Part shown: positions 24,497-32,919 of the stretch, one piece after another
How the letters are laid out: each line of letters starts with the position of its first letter
Numbering within the stretch: position 1 is the first letter of the stretch
Assembly: GCF_018531465.1 (NCBI RefSeq)
Contig: NZ_JAHDTF010000002.1
Coordinates: forward strand, 248,001-312,000
Length of the DNA stretch: 64,000 nucleotides
Direction of reading: 5' to 3'
Origin: Sphaerisporangium fuscum
Lineage (GTDB): Bacteria > Actinomycetota > Actinomycetes > Streptosporangiales > Streptosporangiaceae
Notes under the pieces: generated by a model
Told to the model about the DNA's origin: nothing
Databases searched by the model: none
What the model saw: the letters and a program-made list of their open reading frames with translations, nothing else
Made by a program: the position numbers and the translations under genes

Positions 24497-25438
24497 TCAG
24501 ACGTACTCGCTGGCGGGGACCGGGGTGGGTTCGGGGGGTGGGGCGCCGTCGGCGGTGGAGGTCCAGGCCGCGACGTACAGCGCCCAGCGGGCCGAGAGGT
24601 TGATCCAGATCAGCAGGCCGACGACCACGGCGAACGCCCCGTAGATGGGGTTGCCCAGGGTGTGGGACAGCAGCAGGGTGGCGACCTGCTTCAGCACGCC
24701 GAACCCGACGGCGCCGAGCAGCGCCCCCTTGAACAGCACGCGCGGCGGCTTGCCCACACGGGCCAGCCAGCCGAGGATGACCAGGAACACCAGCATGTCG
24801 GCGCCGACGCTGATCAGTACGCCCGCGACGCGCACCAGCACCGTGGCCAGCACGGACTCACCGAGGCCGAGCCAGCCGAGGATCGTGCCGGTGGCCTGCA
24901 CGGCGAAGCCTCCAACCAGTACCGAGATCACCAGTGTGAGCCCGATCATCAACAGGGCCACCAGGTCGCGCAGCTTGCCGACGAACCAGTTCAGCGGCGG
25001 CTCGCAGCTGACGCAGATCTCGTGCAGCGCGTCGCGCAGGGCGTCCACGGCGCCGATGCCGGCGTACAGCAGGCCGAGCAGGCCGATGAGGCCCGCGCTG
25101 CGGCGCGCCTCGGCGAGCTGTTCGATGTGCAGTTGCCCGGCGAGGCCGGGCAACTGCTGGTTGACGGCCTGGACCAGGGTCTTCAGCGCGTTCGGGTTGA
25201 CGCTGAGGACATAGCCGAACAGCGCGAAGGCCAGGGCCATCAGCGGGAAGAACGACAGGAACGCGAAGTAGGTCACCGCCCCGGCCAGCCGGTCGCCCCG
25301 CTGCGACTGGTAGCGGTGCACCATCCGGATGAGGTGGTCGAACCACGGCCAGCGCACGCGGTAGTGCTCCAGCGTGCCCCTGCCCCGCTCCTTGACGGCG
25401 TCGATCCGCCGCAGGAGTGCGGCCCAAACGCTTCCCAT
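24497..25438 (-). CDS. YihY/BrkB-family inner-membrane protein
   Basis: A 313-residue integral membrane protein with about six hydrophobic segments between residues 45 and 285. The family hallmarks QRGDRLAGAVTYFAFLSFFPLMAL and NPIYGAFAVVVGLLIWINLSARWALYVAAW are visible. The family was once called ribonuclease BN, but members are membrane proteins of unsettled function. The N-terminal 30 residues are basic and cytoplasmic; the C-terminus ends in a Pro/Glu-rich tail. It lies downstream of trpS on the same strand, 57 bp apart. No transport substrate can be assigned. Confidence 0.88.
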   Translation of the reverse strand: MGSVWAALLRRIDAVKERGRGTLEHYRVRWPWFDHLIRMVHRYQSQRGDRLAGAVTYFAFLSFFPLMALAFALFGYVLSVNPNALKTLVQAVNQQLPGLAGQLHIEQLAEARRSAGLIGLLGLLYAGIGAVDALRDALHEICVSCEPPLNWFVGKLRDLVALLMIGLTLVISVLVGGFAVQATGTILGWLGLGESVLATVLVRVAGVLISVGADMLVFLVILGWLARVGKPPRVLFKGALLGAVGFGVLKQVATLLLSHTLGNPIYGAFAVVVGLLIWINLSARWALYVAAWTSTADGAPPPEPTPVPASEYV

Positions 25439-25495
25439 CTCCGGGATCTACCCGGGAGCCGTGCGGTATGCGCGGCGGAGCAGGGGTTCCGGTGC

Positions 25496-26500
25496 TCAGA
25501 CCTTCGGCAGGAAGCCGACACGGTCGCGGACGACCTCCATGGTCTCCCGGGCGACGGCCTCCGCGCGCCGGGTGCCGACCGCGAGCAGCCGGTCGAGCTC
25601 GGCCTCGTCGGCCAGGAGCTTCTCGGTGCGCTCCCTGATCGGGGCGAAGGCGTCGACGACGACCTCGGCGACCTCCTTCTTGAAGGTGCCGTAGCCCTGG
25701 CCGGCGTAGCGCGCCTCCAGTTCGGGGATCGGGGTGCCGGTGAGCGCCGACTGGATGCGCAGGAGGTTGGTGACGCCCGGCTTGTTCTCGGGGTCGGCGA
25801 CGACCTCCGAGCCGGTGTCGGTCACCGCGCGCATGATCTTCTTACGCAGCGGGCCCGGCTCCTCGAGCACTTCCAGGATGCCCTGCGGGCTGGAGGACGA
25901 CTTGGACATCTTGGCCAGAGGGTCCTGCAGGTCGGAGATCTTCTCGACCTCCTTGGGGATGAACGGCGAGGGCACCCTGAAGGTCTCGCCGTAACGGCTG
26001 TTGAACCGCTGGGCCAGGTCGCGGGTGAGCTCGAGGTGCTGCTTCTGGTCGGCGCCCACCGGGACCTGGTCGGCCTGGTACATGAGGATGTCGGCCGCCT
26101 GCAGGATCGGGTAGGTGAACAGGCCGACCCCGGCCGAGCTCTCGCCGTACTTGGACGCCTTGTCCTTGAACTGCGTCATGCGGGCGGCCTCGCCCATGCC
26201 GGTGTTGCAGATCAGGATCCAGGCCAGCTCGCTGTGCTCGCGGACCTGGCTCTGCACGAAGAGCGTGCTGCGCTCGGGATCGATGCCCGCGCCGAACAGC
26301 TGGGCGGCGGAGACCCGCGTGCGGCGCCGGAGCTCGGCGGCCGAGGGGTTCACCGTGATGGCGTGCAGGTCGGCGATGAAGTAGAAGGCGTCGTGCGTCT
26401 CCTGCATGTCGACCCACTGGCGGACCGCGCCCAGGTAGTTGCCGAGGTGGAAGGAGTCGGCGGTGGGCTGGATGCCGGAGAGAACACGAGGTCTGGCCAT
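25496..26500 (-). CDS. trpS: Tryptophanyl-tRNA synthetase
   Basis: A 334-residue class I aminoacyl-tRNA synthetase that charges tRNA-Trp. The HIGH-like motif is in SFHLGNYLG near residue 15, and KMSKS is near 195. The family DLHAIT and [22 protein letters not shown] segments are also present. The ATG at 26500 starts directly at [13 protein letters not shown]; an upstream in-frame start would add a non-conserved 31-residue extension. Ribosome binding is weak (GGGTG). No T-box leader is evident upstream. Confidence 0.95.
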   Translation of the reverse strand: MARPRVLSGIQPTADSFHLGNYLGAVRQWVDMQETHDAFYFIADLHAITVNPSAAELRRRTRVSAAQLFGAGIDPERSTLFVQSQVREHSELAWILICNTGMGEAARMTQFKDKASKYGESSAGVGLFTYPILQAADILMYQADQVPVGADQKQHLELTRDLAQRFNSRYGETFRVPSPFIPKEVEKISDLQDPLAKMSKSSSSPQGILEVLEEPGPLRKKIMRAVTDTGSEVVADPENKPGVTNLLRIQSALTGTPIPELEARYAGQGYGTFKKEVAEVVVDAFAPIRERTEKLLADEAELDRLLAVGTRRAEAVARETMEVVRDRVGFLPKV

Positions 26501-26591
26501 AGCACCCAATTGTGTCAGGAGTGCGACCGGGTCTGCGACTTCGACGGCGCTCTCACCCCACCTGTAACCGGCAGCTCCGATAAGACGGCTC

Positions 26592-26614
26592 ATTAGGAAC
26601 GAATCTCTCCTAAT
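26592..26614. promoter_or_regulatory. Inverted repeat between trpS and the TIGR03086 gene
   Basis: ATTAGGA, nine bases, TCCTAAT, lying about 80 bp before the TIGR03086 gene. Two small hairpins follow (CTGTTG/CAACAG at 26624-26638; GGGGCCG/CGGCCCC at 26645-26664). The AT-rich repeat looks like an operator; the second hairpin would lie in the leader of the downstream mRNA. Confidence 0.45.
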
Positions 26615-26690
26615 GGCCTTCTACTGTTGTCTCAACAGCACGACGGGGCCGGAGGATCGGCCCCGCACCGCCGTAGAGAAAGAGGAACCC

Positions 26691-27287
26691 ATGAACGCGA
26701 TCGACGGACTCAAGCTCGTGGCCGACGCACACAGCTACCTGCGGACCGTCGTCGCGGGCGTGTCGGAGGAGCGCTGGGCCGGCCGCACCCCGTGCACCGA
26801 GTGGACCGTCCGCCAGGTGCTCAACCACGCCCGGCTCGACCAGCAGGCCTACCGGGTGGCCATCACCGGCGAGGGCGGACCCGAGTCCGACCCGTTCGCG
26901 CCGGCGGACGCGCTGGACGCCGACCCGGTCCGCCGGCTCGACGAGGTGCTCTCGCCGGTCTCGGCCGCCTGGTCGACGGTCGACCCCGGCGCCGAGAGCG
27001 TGCCGACGCCCCTCGGGCCGATGCCGGTGTGGCTGGGTGCCGGGGCCTGCGCCCTCGACGCGGGCGTGCACGCCTGGGACATCGCCGTCGCCACCGGGCA
27101 GGACCTGCCGATGACCGAGGACCTGGCCGAGGGGCTCACGGCGGTGGCCGAGCAGATCGTCGACCACCTGCGCGACTCGTTCGGGGTCTTCGCCCCCGCT
27201 CTTCCCGATCCCCACGGCGAGGAGGACCACCGCGCCGCGGCGCTGCTGCGCTTCCTCGGCCGCGACCCGCACTGGAGCCGGGCGTAG
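26691..27287 (+). CDS. TIGR03086-family DinB-like metal-binding protein
   Basis: A 198-residue four-helix-bundle protein of the mycothiol maleylpyruvate isomerase N-terminal/DinB-like superfamily. The metal-binding residues are expected at the His in VLNHARLDQQ (about 47) and in LDAGVHAWDIAVATG (about 125-140); PCTEWTVRQVLNH is characteristic. Relatives in actinomycetes may be mycothiol-dependent enzymes, but the reaction of this one is unknown. ATG 26691 has AGAGGA upstream. It is convergent with the CNNM gene, 13 bp apart. Confidence 0.82.
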   Translation: MNAIDGLKLVADAHSYLRTVVAGVSEERWAGRTPCTEWTVRQVLNHARLDQQAYRVAITGEGGPESDPFAPADALDADPVRRLDEVLSPVSAAWSTVDPGAESVPTPLGPMPVWLGAGACALDAGVHAWDIAVATGQDLPMTEDLAEGLTAVAEQIVDHLRDSFGVFAPALPDPHGEEDHRAAALLRFLGRDPHWSRA

Positions 27288-27300
27288 CACGCCCTCCCGG

Positions 27301-28623
27301 TCAGGGCGTCTCCGGCTCGGGTGAGGGCGGAGGGTCGGCCGGGACCACCCGGCGGATCACGCGGACGCGGGCGACCCTGCGGCCGTCGAGCTCGGTGACG
27401 ATCAGGGAGTAGGGGGGCCGGTCGACCCGTTCCCCCGTCTGCGGCAGGTGGCCGAGCGCCGCCATGACGTAGCCGCCGACGGTCTCGTACGGCCCCTCCT
27501 CCAGCCGGATGCCGGTCTCGCCCGCGAACTCGTCGAGGGTGACCAGCCCGTCGATCTCGATCTCGCCCGCCACCAGGCGGACGGCCTGGCCGGCGGCGTC
27601 GTACTCGTCGCGGATGTCGCCGGTCAGCTGCTCGACCAGGTCCTCCATGGTGACGATGCCGGCGGTGCCGCCGTACTCGTCGACCACGATGGCGAGGTGC
27701 TGGCCGTCGTCGCGCATCTCGGTCAGCGTTGGGAGCACCCGCTTGCTGGCGGGCAGCAGCTTGACGGGCCTGATGGGCACCAGCTCGCTGATCGGCTCGA
27801 TGCGCCCGGTGAGCACCGGGTCCAGCAGATCGCGGACGTGGACGAACCCGATGATGTCGTCGTAGGAGTCGCGGTACACCGGGAAGCGGGAGTGGGGCAT
27901 CGCCGCGGCCAGGATCGCCGCCTCGGCGAGGGGCGTGTCGGCGGCCATGAACTCCACTTCCGTGCGCGGCAGCATGACCTCTCTGAGCTGGCGCTTCCCG
28001 GCGGTGAACACCTCGTCGATCAGCTCGCGCTCGTCCTTGGTCAGCTCCTGGTGCCCGACGACCATGTCGCGCAGCTCTTCGGTGGTCATCGCGGCCCGGT
28101 CGGCGTGGGGGTTGCCGCCGAGCAGCCGGACCACCCCGTCGGTCGACTTCGACAGCACCCAGATCACCGGCCGCGACAGCGACGCCAGCCGGTCGAGGAA
28201 CGGCGCGACCACCAGCGACAGCCCTTCGGCCCGCTGCCGGGCGAAGCGCTTGGGCGCGAGCTCGCCGAGCACGAGGGTGACGTAGGAGATCGCGAGGGTG
28301 ACGACCACGAGGGAGAGCGGACGGGCGGACGGGGCCGGCAGGCCGGCCCGGGTGATCAGCGGCTCCATCTGGCCCGCCAGGGTGTCGGCGCCGAAGGCGG
28401 CCGACAGCACGGTCGCCACGGTCATGCCGATCTGAACGGCCGACAGGAAGCGGTTGGGGTCACGGGCCAGCTTGGCCACACGTGCGCCGCGCCGGCCCTC
28501 CTGGGCCAGTCTGCGGATCTGGCTTTCGCGCAGCGAGACCATGGCCATCTCGGCAGCCGCGAAGAACCCGCCGATCAGCACGAAAATCAGGACGAGGACG
28601 ATGTTCGCCGCGACGTTGTGCAC
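27301..28623 (-). CDS. CNNM/CorC-type transmembrane protein with CBS domains (hemolysin family)
   Basis: A 440-residue protein with an N-terminal CNNM (DUF21) membrane domain (about 1-190, three or four helices, GGFFAAAEMAMVSLRESQIRRLA). It is followed by a CBS-domain pair (about 210-335, including PLAEAAILAAAMPHSRFPVYRDSYDDIIGFVHVRDLL and IVVDEYGGTAGIVTMEDLVEQLTGDI) and a C-terminal CorC_HlyC domain (about 350-425). Relatives act in magnesium export or sensing; older names call them hemolysins. It starts at GTG 28623 without a clear ribosome-binding site and is divergent from galE. Confidence 0.9.
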   Translation of the reverse strand: MHNVAANIVLVLIFVLIGGFFAAAEMAMVSLRESQIRRLAQEGRRGARVAKLARDPNRFLSAVQIGMTVATVLSAAFGADTLAGQMEPLITRAGLPAPSARPLSLVVVTLAISYVTLVLGELAPKRFARQRAEGLSLVVAPFLDRLASLSRPVIWVLSKSTDGVVRLLGGNPHADRAAMTTEELRDMVVGHQELTKDERELIDEVFTAGKRQLREVMLPRTEVEFMAADTPLAEAAILAAAMPHSRFPVYRDSYDDIIGFVHVRDLLDPVLTGRIEPISELVPIRPVKLLPASKRVLPTLTEMRDDGQHLAIVVDEYGGTAGIVTMEDLVEQLTGDIRDEYDAAGQAVRLVAGEIEIDGLVTLDEFAGETGIRLEEGPYETVGGYVMAALGHLPQTGERVDRPPYSLIVTELDGRRVARVRVIRRVVPADPPPSPEPETP

Positions 28624-28776
28624 GTCGATCGATATCCGTTCGGATGAGCCTCACACGATGATCTGCCAGCGTACCCGGTGTGCTTTACAACACCAGTGCG
28701 TGGCGGCGCGTAAGCTGGAGGCGCACCTTACAAATCCAAACACAATCGCACACGATCCAACGGAGGGGCGGCGAAA

Positions 28777-29739
28777 GTGAGGCTGCTGGTCACCGGCGGC
28801 GCGGGCTACATCGGAAGCGCCGTGGCCGCACAGCTAATCGAGGCAGGTCACGAGGTCACAGTTCTCGACGATCTCTCCACGGGCCACGCGGACGCGGTGC
28901 CGCCCGGCGCGTCCTTCGTCGAGGGCTCGATCACCCAGGCGGCGGACATCCTCGATCGCGGCTTCGACGGCGTGCTCCACTTCGCCGCGCGTTCGCTCGT
29001 CGGCGAGTCGGTGGAGAAGCCGGGGCTCTACTGGGAGAACAACCTCGGCGGCACGCTGGCGCTGCTGGAGGCGATGCGAGGGGCGGGCGTGCCCCGCATC
29101 GTGTTCTCCTCCACCGCCGCCACCTACGGGGAGCCCGAGAACACCCCGATCCTCGAGACGGACCCGACCCGTCCAACCAACCCCTACGGCGCGTCCAAGC
29201 TCGCGGTCGACACCGCGCTGACCGCCTTCGCCGGGCTGCACGGCCTCGGCGCGGTCAGCCTGCGCTACTTCAACGTGGCCGGCGCCTACACCGCCGCCGA
29301 CGGCCGGGTGTACGGCGAGCGCCACACCGTGGAGACCCACCTCATCCCGAACGTCCTCGCCGTCGCCCTCGGCCGCCGCGAGTCGGTGAGCGTCTTCGGC
29401 ACCGACTACCCGACGCCCGACGGCACCTGCGTCCGCGACTACATCCACGTCGCCGACCTGGCCCGGGCCCACCTGCTGGCCCTGGAGTCCTGCGCCCCGG
29501 GCGCGCACAAGATCTACAACCTGGGCAGCGGCACGGGCTTCTCCGTGCAGGAGGTCATCTCGGTGTGCCGCGAGGTCACCGGGCACCCGATCCCGACGGT
29601 CGTGGCCGAACGCCGCGCCGGCGACCCGGCGGTGCTGGTGGCCTCCTCCGAGCGCATCCAGCGCGAGCTCGGCTGGAAGGCCGAGCACGTCGACCTGCGC
29701 GGCATCGTCACGGACGCCTGGGCCGCCCTCCCCCGCTGA
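28777..29739 (+). CDS. galE: UDP-glucose 4-epimerase
   Basis: A 320-residue extended SDR enzyme interconverting UDP-glucose and UDP-galactose for Leloir metabolism and cell-wall or exopolysaccharide precursors. The NAD-binding GGAGYIGS motif is at residues 7-14. The catalytic pair is in YGASK (about 145-149) with the Ser/Thr in SSTAATYG upstream. [10 protein letters not shown] and [13 protein letters not shown] complete the family pattern. GTG 28777 has GGAGG upstream at an acceptable spacing. It stands alone, with no galT or galK nearby. Confidence 0.93.
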   Translation: MRLLVTGGAGYIGSAVAAQLIEAGHEVTVLDDLSTGHADAVPPGASFVEGSITQAADILDRGFDGVLHFAARSLVGESVEKPGLYWENNLGGTLALLEAMRGAGVPRIVFSSTAATYGEPENTPILETDPTRPTNPYGASKLAVDTALTAFAGLHGLGAVSLRYFNVAGAYTAADGRVYGERHTVETHLIPNVLAVALGRRESVSVFGTDYPTPDGTCVRDYIHVADLARAHLLALESCAPGAHKIYNLGSGTGFSVQEVISVCREVTGHPIPTVVAERRAGDPAVLVASSERIQRELGWKAEHVDLRGIVTDAWAALPR

Positions 29740-29808
29740 CGGACGACGACCGCCGGCACGCCGTCCGACGGGGCGAAGCGAGTCACGTTCCGCGAAAGCG
29801 ACATCTCG

Positions 29809-30552
29809 CTACGTCAGCTGTGGTGAGATCTTCCCGTGAGGAAAGCCGGCGACCTTCCGCCCTTCGCGCTGAAGCTTGCGCTCGCCGCGCTGATCGTGGC
29901 CTGCGCCACGCTCAGCGCGGCCGGCGCGGTCTTCGCCACGTCGGTTCCGGCCCGTCATCACCCGGGAGGGGTGTGCGGCACGCACCCCTGAAGAGTGCCG
30001 CACCCGCGACCGACCGGGCCCCGCGCCCGCCACGGAAGGGGCCAGGCGCGCGGCGAGGCCCGCGGTCGCGTCCACGCGGGTGACCACCTCGGCCCGGTTG
30101 TCGGCCTCGTTGTCGTCGGCCACCTCCGAGGTGAGCCCGGCGACGGCGCGAAGCGGGCCCCGCGCCCCCTCGCGCACCATTCCGACCACGGTCACGCCCC
30201 CGCTGTCACCGGCCGGGATGTCCACCGACGACGGGCACACGACCTCGTTCCTCACCGCGCCGGGCCGGCAGCTCGCGACGTTCACCATGGTGATGTCGAC
30301 CTCTTCGGGCACCCTGATCTTCAGCACCGGCAGCACGGCGTCGCCGGGGCCCGCGTTGCGCACCTTGACCTCGTAGGCCAGCCACTGGCCCGGACGGACC
30401 GTCTTCGGTGAGACGGTGAGGCCGACCGACAGGTCCGCCCCTCCCCACAGCAGCCTCGGCGAGTGCCGGGAGGACGCGTTCACCACCGACGGGACTCCCG
30501 TGACGACGAACAAGACGAGACCGGCGGCGACTCCCGCCGAGAACAGACCCAT
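29809..30552 (-). CDS. Exported DUF11-like domain protein, unusual tail
   Basis: A 247-residue frame. The first about 25 residues are a signal or anchor helix (GLFSAGVAAGLVLFVVTG). Residues about 38-160 form a DUF11/CARDB-like beta domain (LTVSPKTVRPGQWLAYEVKVRNAGPGDAVLPVLKIRVPEEVD, ending EADNRAEVVTRV), usual in surface proteins. The last about 80 residues are Arg/Gly-rich with poor coding character. They overlap a small opposite-strand gene at 29836-29991. The original stop may have been lost by frameshift, or the two genes overlap tail to tail. No adhesin or enzymatic role can be assigned. Confidence 0.65.
   Translation of the reverse strand: MGLFSAGVAAGLVLFVVTGVPSVVNASSRHSPRLLWGGADLSVGLTVSPKTVRPGQWLAYEVKVRNAGPGDAVLPVLKIRVPEEVDITMVNVASCRPGAVRNEVVCPSSVDIPAGDSGGVTVVGMVREGARGPLRAVAGLTSEVADDNEADNRAEVVTRVDATAGLAARLAPSVAGAGPGRSRVRHSSGVRAAHPSRVMTGRNRRGEDRAGRAERGAGHDQRGERKLQREGRKVAGFPHGKISPQLT
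29836..29991 (+). CDS. Small membrane or secreted protein (51 aa)
   Basis: A short frame from GTG 29836 with strongly GC-biased third codon positions. It encodes a basic start (RKAGDLPP), a hydrophobic helix (about residues 10-35: LKLALAALIVACATLSAAGAVF) and a short His/Gly-rich end with one Cys. This is the shape of a small secreted or single-pass membrane protein. A GGTGAG site lies 7 nt upstream. It sits fully within the odd 3' part of the opposite-strand DUF11 gene. I do not recognise it. Confidence 0.5.
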   Translation: MRKAGDLPPFALKLALAALIVACATLSAAGAVFATSVPARHHPGGVCGTHP

Positions 30553-30763
30553 TGATGTGCGACCCCCATGCGTTCGGGATCAATTGAACGCCGTACGGCT
30601 CACGCGACGCCGCCCCGACACGCACCGGCCGGTGAAGGCGAACCCCAGAATCGGCAAACCTACTCTGTGCTGGTCTGCCTCGCCTTCGCTCGGCGGCGAG
30701 GGGCGCTGCTTGAGGCGGCGGGCTTCGTCGTCGTCCGGGCTCGTTCCTCGCCCTCCCTCCTCC

Positions 30764-32242
30764 TCAGACCACCGCCGCGCCCCTCGCGTCACCGGGGGCG
30801 GTGCGGGCGTCCGGGCGGATGACGGTGCCGCCGGGGAGGAAGACCAGGGCCACCAGGGCGATGGCCGCGCCCGCGACGGCGAGCCAGGGGACGACCGTGG
30901 CGGTGGCCGCCGCGTGGGCCTGGGTGATGCCGTGGACGGACGCCTGGTCGCGCGCGATCGTGGCGTACGCCGGCCCGGCGGCCGCCAGTGCCACCGACCC
31001 GCCGATCTGCCGGAAGAACGTGAGGTTCGCGCTCGCCGTCCCGATGTATCTCGGCGGCACGGAGAACTGCACGGCGACCGTCAGGCCGGAGAGCATCGGC
31101 CCGATGCCGAGCCCCATGAGCACCATCCAGCCGGTGAGCGCCCAGGTGGAGGTGCCGGCCGTCAGCCCGGAGCAGAGCACCGCACCCACCGCGATCAGGA
31201 AGGGCCCGGCGATCAGCCATGGCTTGTAGCGGCGGGTCCGGCCCATCAACATGCCCGTCAGCATGCTGCCGGCCAGCATGCCGAGCATCAGCGGGTAGAT
31301 GTGCAGCCCCGAGGAGGTGGCGCTCAGGCCCTGCGCCTGCTGGAAGTACCGCGGCAGGAACACCACCCCCGCGTACAGGCAGGCAGCGGTGAAGAACGAG
31401 GCGAGGTTGACGATCGTGTAGGTGGGGACCCGGAACAGGTGCATCGGCATGATCGGCTGCTGGGCACGCAGTTCGACCAGCACGAACGCCCCGAAGAGCA
31501 CGACCGCGGCGATCAGCGGTCCGGCGACCCGCGCACTGGTCCAGGTGTTGCCGTCGAGCCCGTTCTCCGTCAGGCCCACCAGCAGGAGGGTGATCGCCGC
31601 GGTGAACACCGCGATGCCGAGATAGTCGGGCCGCCCGCCGCCGCTGCCGGCCACCCTGGGCAGGCGGGTGGCGATGATCGCCAGGAGCACGATGCCGATG
31701 GGCAGGTTCACGTAGAACGCCCACCGCCAGCTCGCGTGGTCGGTGAAGAACCCGCCGAGGAACGGCCCGGCGATGTAGCTCGCCGCCATGATGCCGCCCA
31801 GCACGCCCTGCACCCTGCCGCTCTTGTCGGGCGGGAACATGTCGGCCACCAGGGCCAGCGAGAGCGGCATGAGCGCCCCCGCGCCGAGCCCCTGGACACC
31901 GCGGAAGGCGATGAGCTGCCCCATGTCCTGGGCGAGGCCGCACAGCACCGACCCCAGCAGGAAGACCGTCACACCGATGATCAGCAGGGGCTTGCGGCCG
32001 TAGATGTCCGAGAGCCGCCCGTACAGGGGGACCGTGATCGTCGAGGTCAGAAGGTAGGCCGTCACCACCCAGGTGTAGAGGCCGGCGCCGCCCAGTTCGG
32101 TCACGATGCGCGGCAACGCGGTGCCGACGATCGTCTGGTCCAGCATCGCGAGGAACATCCCGCCGACCACGCCGAACAGCAACAGGCCGCTGCCCCGCGT
32201 CCTGGGCTCCGCCTCGGCGGGAGCCGTCGTCATCGCCGTCAT
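30764..32242 (-). CDS. MFS multidrug efflux transporter (DHA2-type)
   Basis: A 492-residue 14-helix proton-driven exporter of the EmrB/QacA class. The first helix has MFLAMLDQTIVGTALPRIV and loop 2-3 has GRLSDIYGRKPLL (motif A). RGVQGLGAGALMPLSLALVADMFPP and a GPFLGGFF motif C region follow. ATG 32242 has AAAGGA 6 nt upstream. It is divergent from a PadR repressor with two overlapping ATGT-N8-ACAT operators between them, so it is very probably controlled by that repressor. Substrate unknown. Confidence 0.92.
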   Translation of the reverse strand: MTAMTTAPAEAEPRTRGSGLLLFGVVGGMFLAMLDQTIVGTALPRIVTELGGAGLYTWVVTAYLLTSTITVPLYGRLSDIYGRKPLLIIGVTVFLLGSVLCGLAQDMGQLIAFRGVQGLGAGALMPLSLALVADMFPPDKSGRVQGVLGGIMAASYIAGPFLGGFFTDHASWRWAFYVNLPIGIVLLAIIATRLPRVAGSGGGRPDYLGIAVFTAAITLLLVGLTENGLDGNTWTSARVAGPLIAAVVLFGAFVLVELRAQQPIMPMHLFRVPTYTIVNLASFFTAACLYAGVVFLPRYFQQAQGLSATSSGLHIYPLMLGMLAGSMLTGMLMGRTRRYKPWLIAGPFLIAVGAVLCSGLTAGTSTWALTGWMVLMGLGIGPMLSGLTVAVQFSVPPRYIGTASANLTFFRQIGGSVALAAAGPAYATIARDQASVHGITQAHAAATATVVPWLAVAGAAIALVALVFLPGGTVIRPDARTAPGDARGAAVV

Positions 32243-32303
32243 GAGTCGTCCTTTCACCGTCGTGGGCCGGGACCGCGCCGCGCGGTCCGGGAGGGTGTCA
32301 GCC

Positions 32304-32342
32304 CAGACATGTAAAAGGTGACATGTCTGTATTTACATGTCA
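32304..32342. promoter_or_regulatory. Two overlapping PadR-type operators
   Basis: CAGACATGT, eight bases, ACATGTCTG (32304-32329), and TGACATGT, eight bases, ACATGTCA (32319-32342). Both fit the ATGT-N8-ACAT pattern known for PadR-family operators and share the middle ACATGT. They cover the region upstream of the PadR -10 box and the MFS promoter. Confidence 0.8.
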
Positions 32343-32351
32343 ATCCATAGA

Positions 32352-32357
32352 TATGAT
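32352..32357 (+). promoter_or_regulatory. -10 box of the leaderless PadR transcript
   Basis: TATGAT, then GACGGC and the ATG at 32364. A -35 at normal spacing would fall inside the second operator. Confidence 0.6.
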
Positions 32358-32363
32358 GACGGC

Positions 32364-32903
32364 ATGTCGCTGCGGATCGCCCTTCTCGGGCTCCTGTCGT
32401 TCTTCGGCCCCGCGAGCGGATACGACCTGACGAAGAAGTTCGAGCTGTCGATCAACCACGTGTGGCAGGCCGGGCACAGCCAGATCTATCCGGAGCTGGG
32501 CAAGATGGCCACCGACGGCCTGATCACCGTCGAGGCCGAAGGGCCGCGCGGGCGCAAGATCTACACGATCACGCCCGAAGGCACGGCCGAGGTGCACCGC
32601 TGGATGGTGGAGCACGTCCCTGCCGAGCCGATGCGCAGCGAAGGGGCCCTGCAGGCCTTCCTGCTCCCCGTCCTGGAGCCACAGGAGGCGCTCGCCGTGC
32701 TCGCCAGGCTGAGAGCCTCGACGCAGGCCAAGCTCGAAGGCCTGGAAGCGCTACAGCAGGTCCACCACCGCCGCCGCGCCGAGACCGGCCACGTCAACCT
32801 CGGCCACTATTCGCTCGAGCTCGGCATCATGCACACCCGGACGACCCTGGCGTGGCTCGAGAACACCATGGCGGAGATCGAGTCGGAGCCGGCCGCCCGC
32901 TGA
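32364..32903 (+). CDS. PadR-family transcriptional regulator
   Basis: A 179-residue repressor. The winged helix is at about residues 5-80: LRIALLGLLSFFGPASGYDL, IYPELGKMATDGLITVE, then a GRKIYTITPEG wing. The helical C-terminal Vir_act_alpha_C-type domain (about 90-175) provides dimerisation. Ligand binding relieves repression in this family. The ATG at 32364 lacks a ribosome-binding site and follows TATGAT by 6 nt, so a leaderless mRNA is expected. Two PadR-type operators lie just upstream. It is divergent from the MFS exporter and ends 16 bp from the convergent kinase gene. Confidence 0.92.
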   Translation: MSLRIALLGLLSFFGPASGYDLTKKFELSINHVWQAGHSQIYPELGKMATDGLITVEAEGPRGRKIYTITPEGTAEVHRWMVEHVPAEPMRSEGALQAFLLPVLEPQEALAVLARLRASTQAKLEGLEALQQVHHRRRAETGHVNLGHYSLELGIMHTRTTLAWLENTMAEIESEPAAR

Positions 32904-32919
32904 CGGCCGCACGGGACGG

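Noticed and set aside
24416-26596. 726-codon open frame on the plus strand
   Set aside because: It is antisense to the BrkB and trpS genes; composition is His/Asp/Gly/Arg-rich without any domain, as expected from GC-rich antisense frames.
26501-26690. T-box or tryptophan attenuator upstream of trpS
   Set aside because: No T-box sequence, Trp-rich leader peptide or terminator/antiterminator pair was found on the minus strand upstream of trpS.
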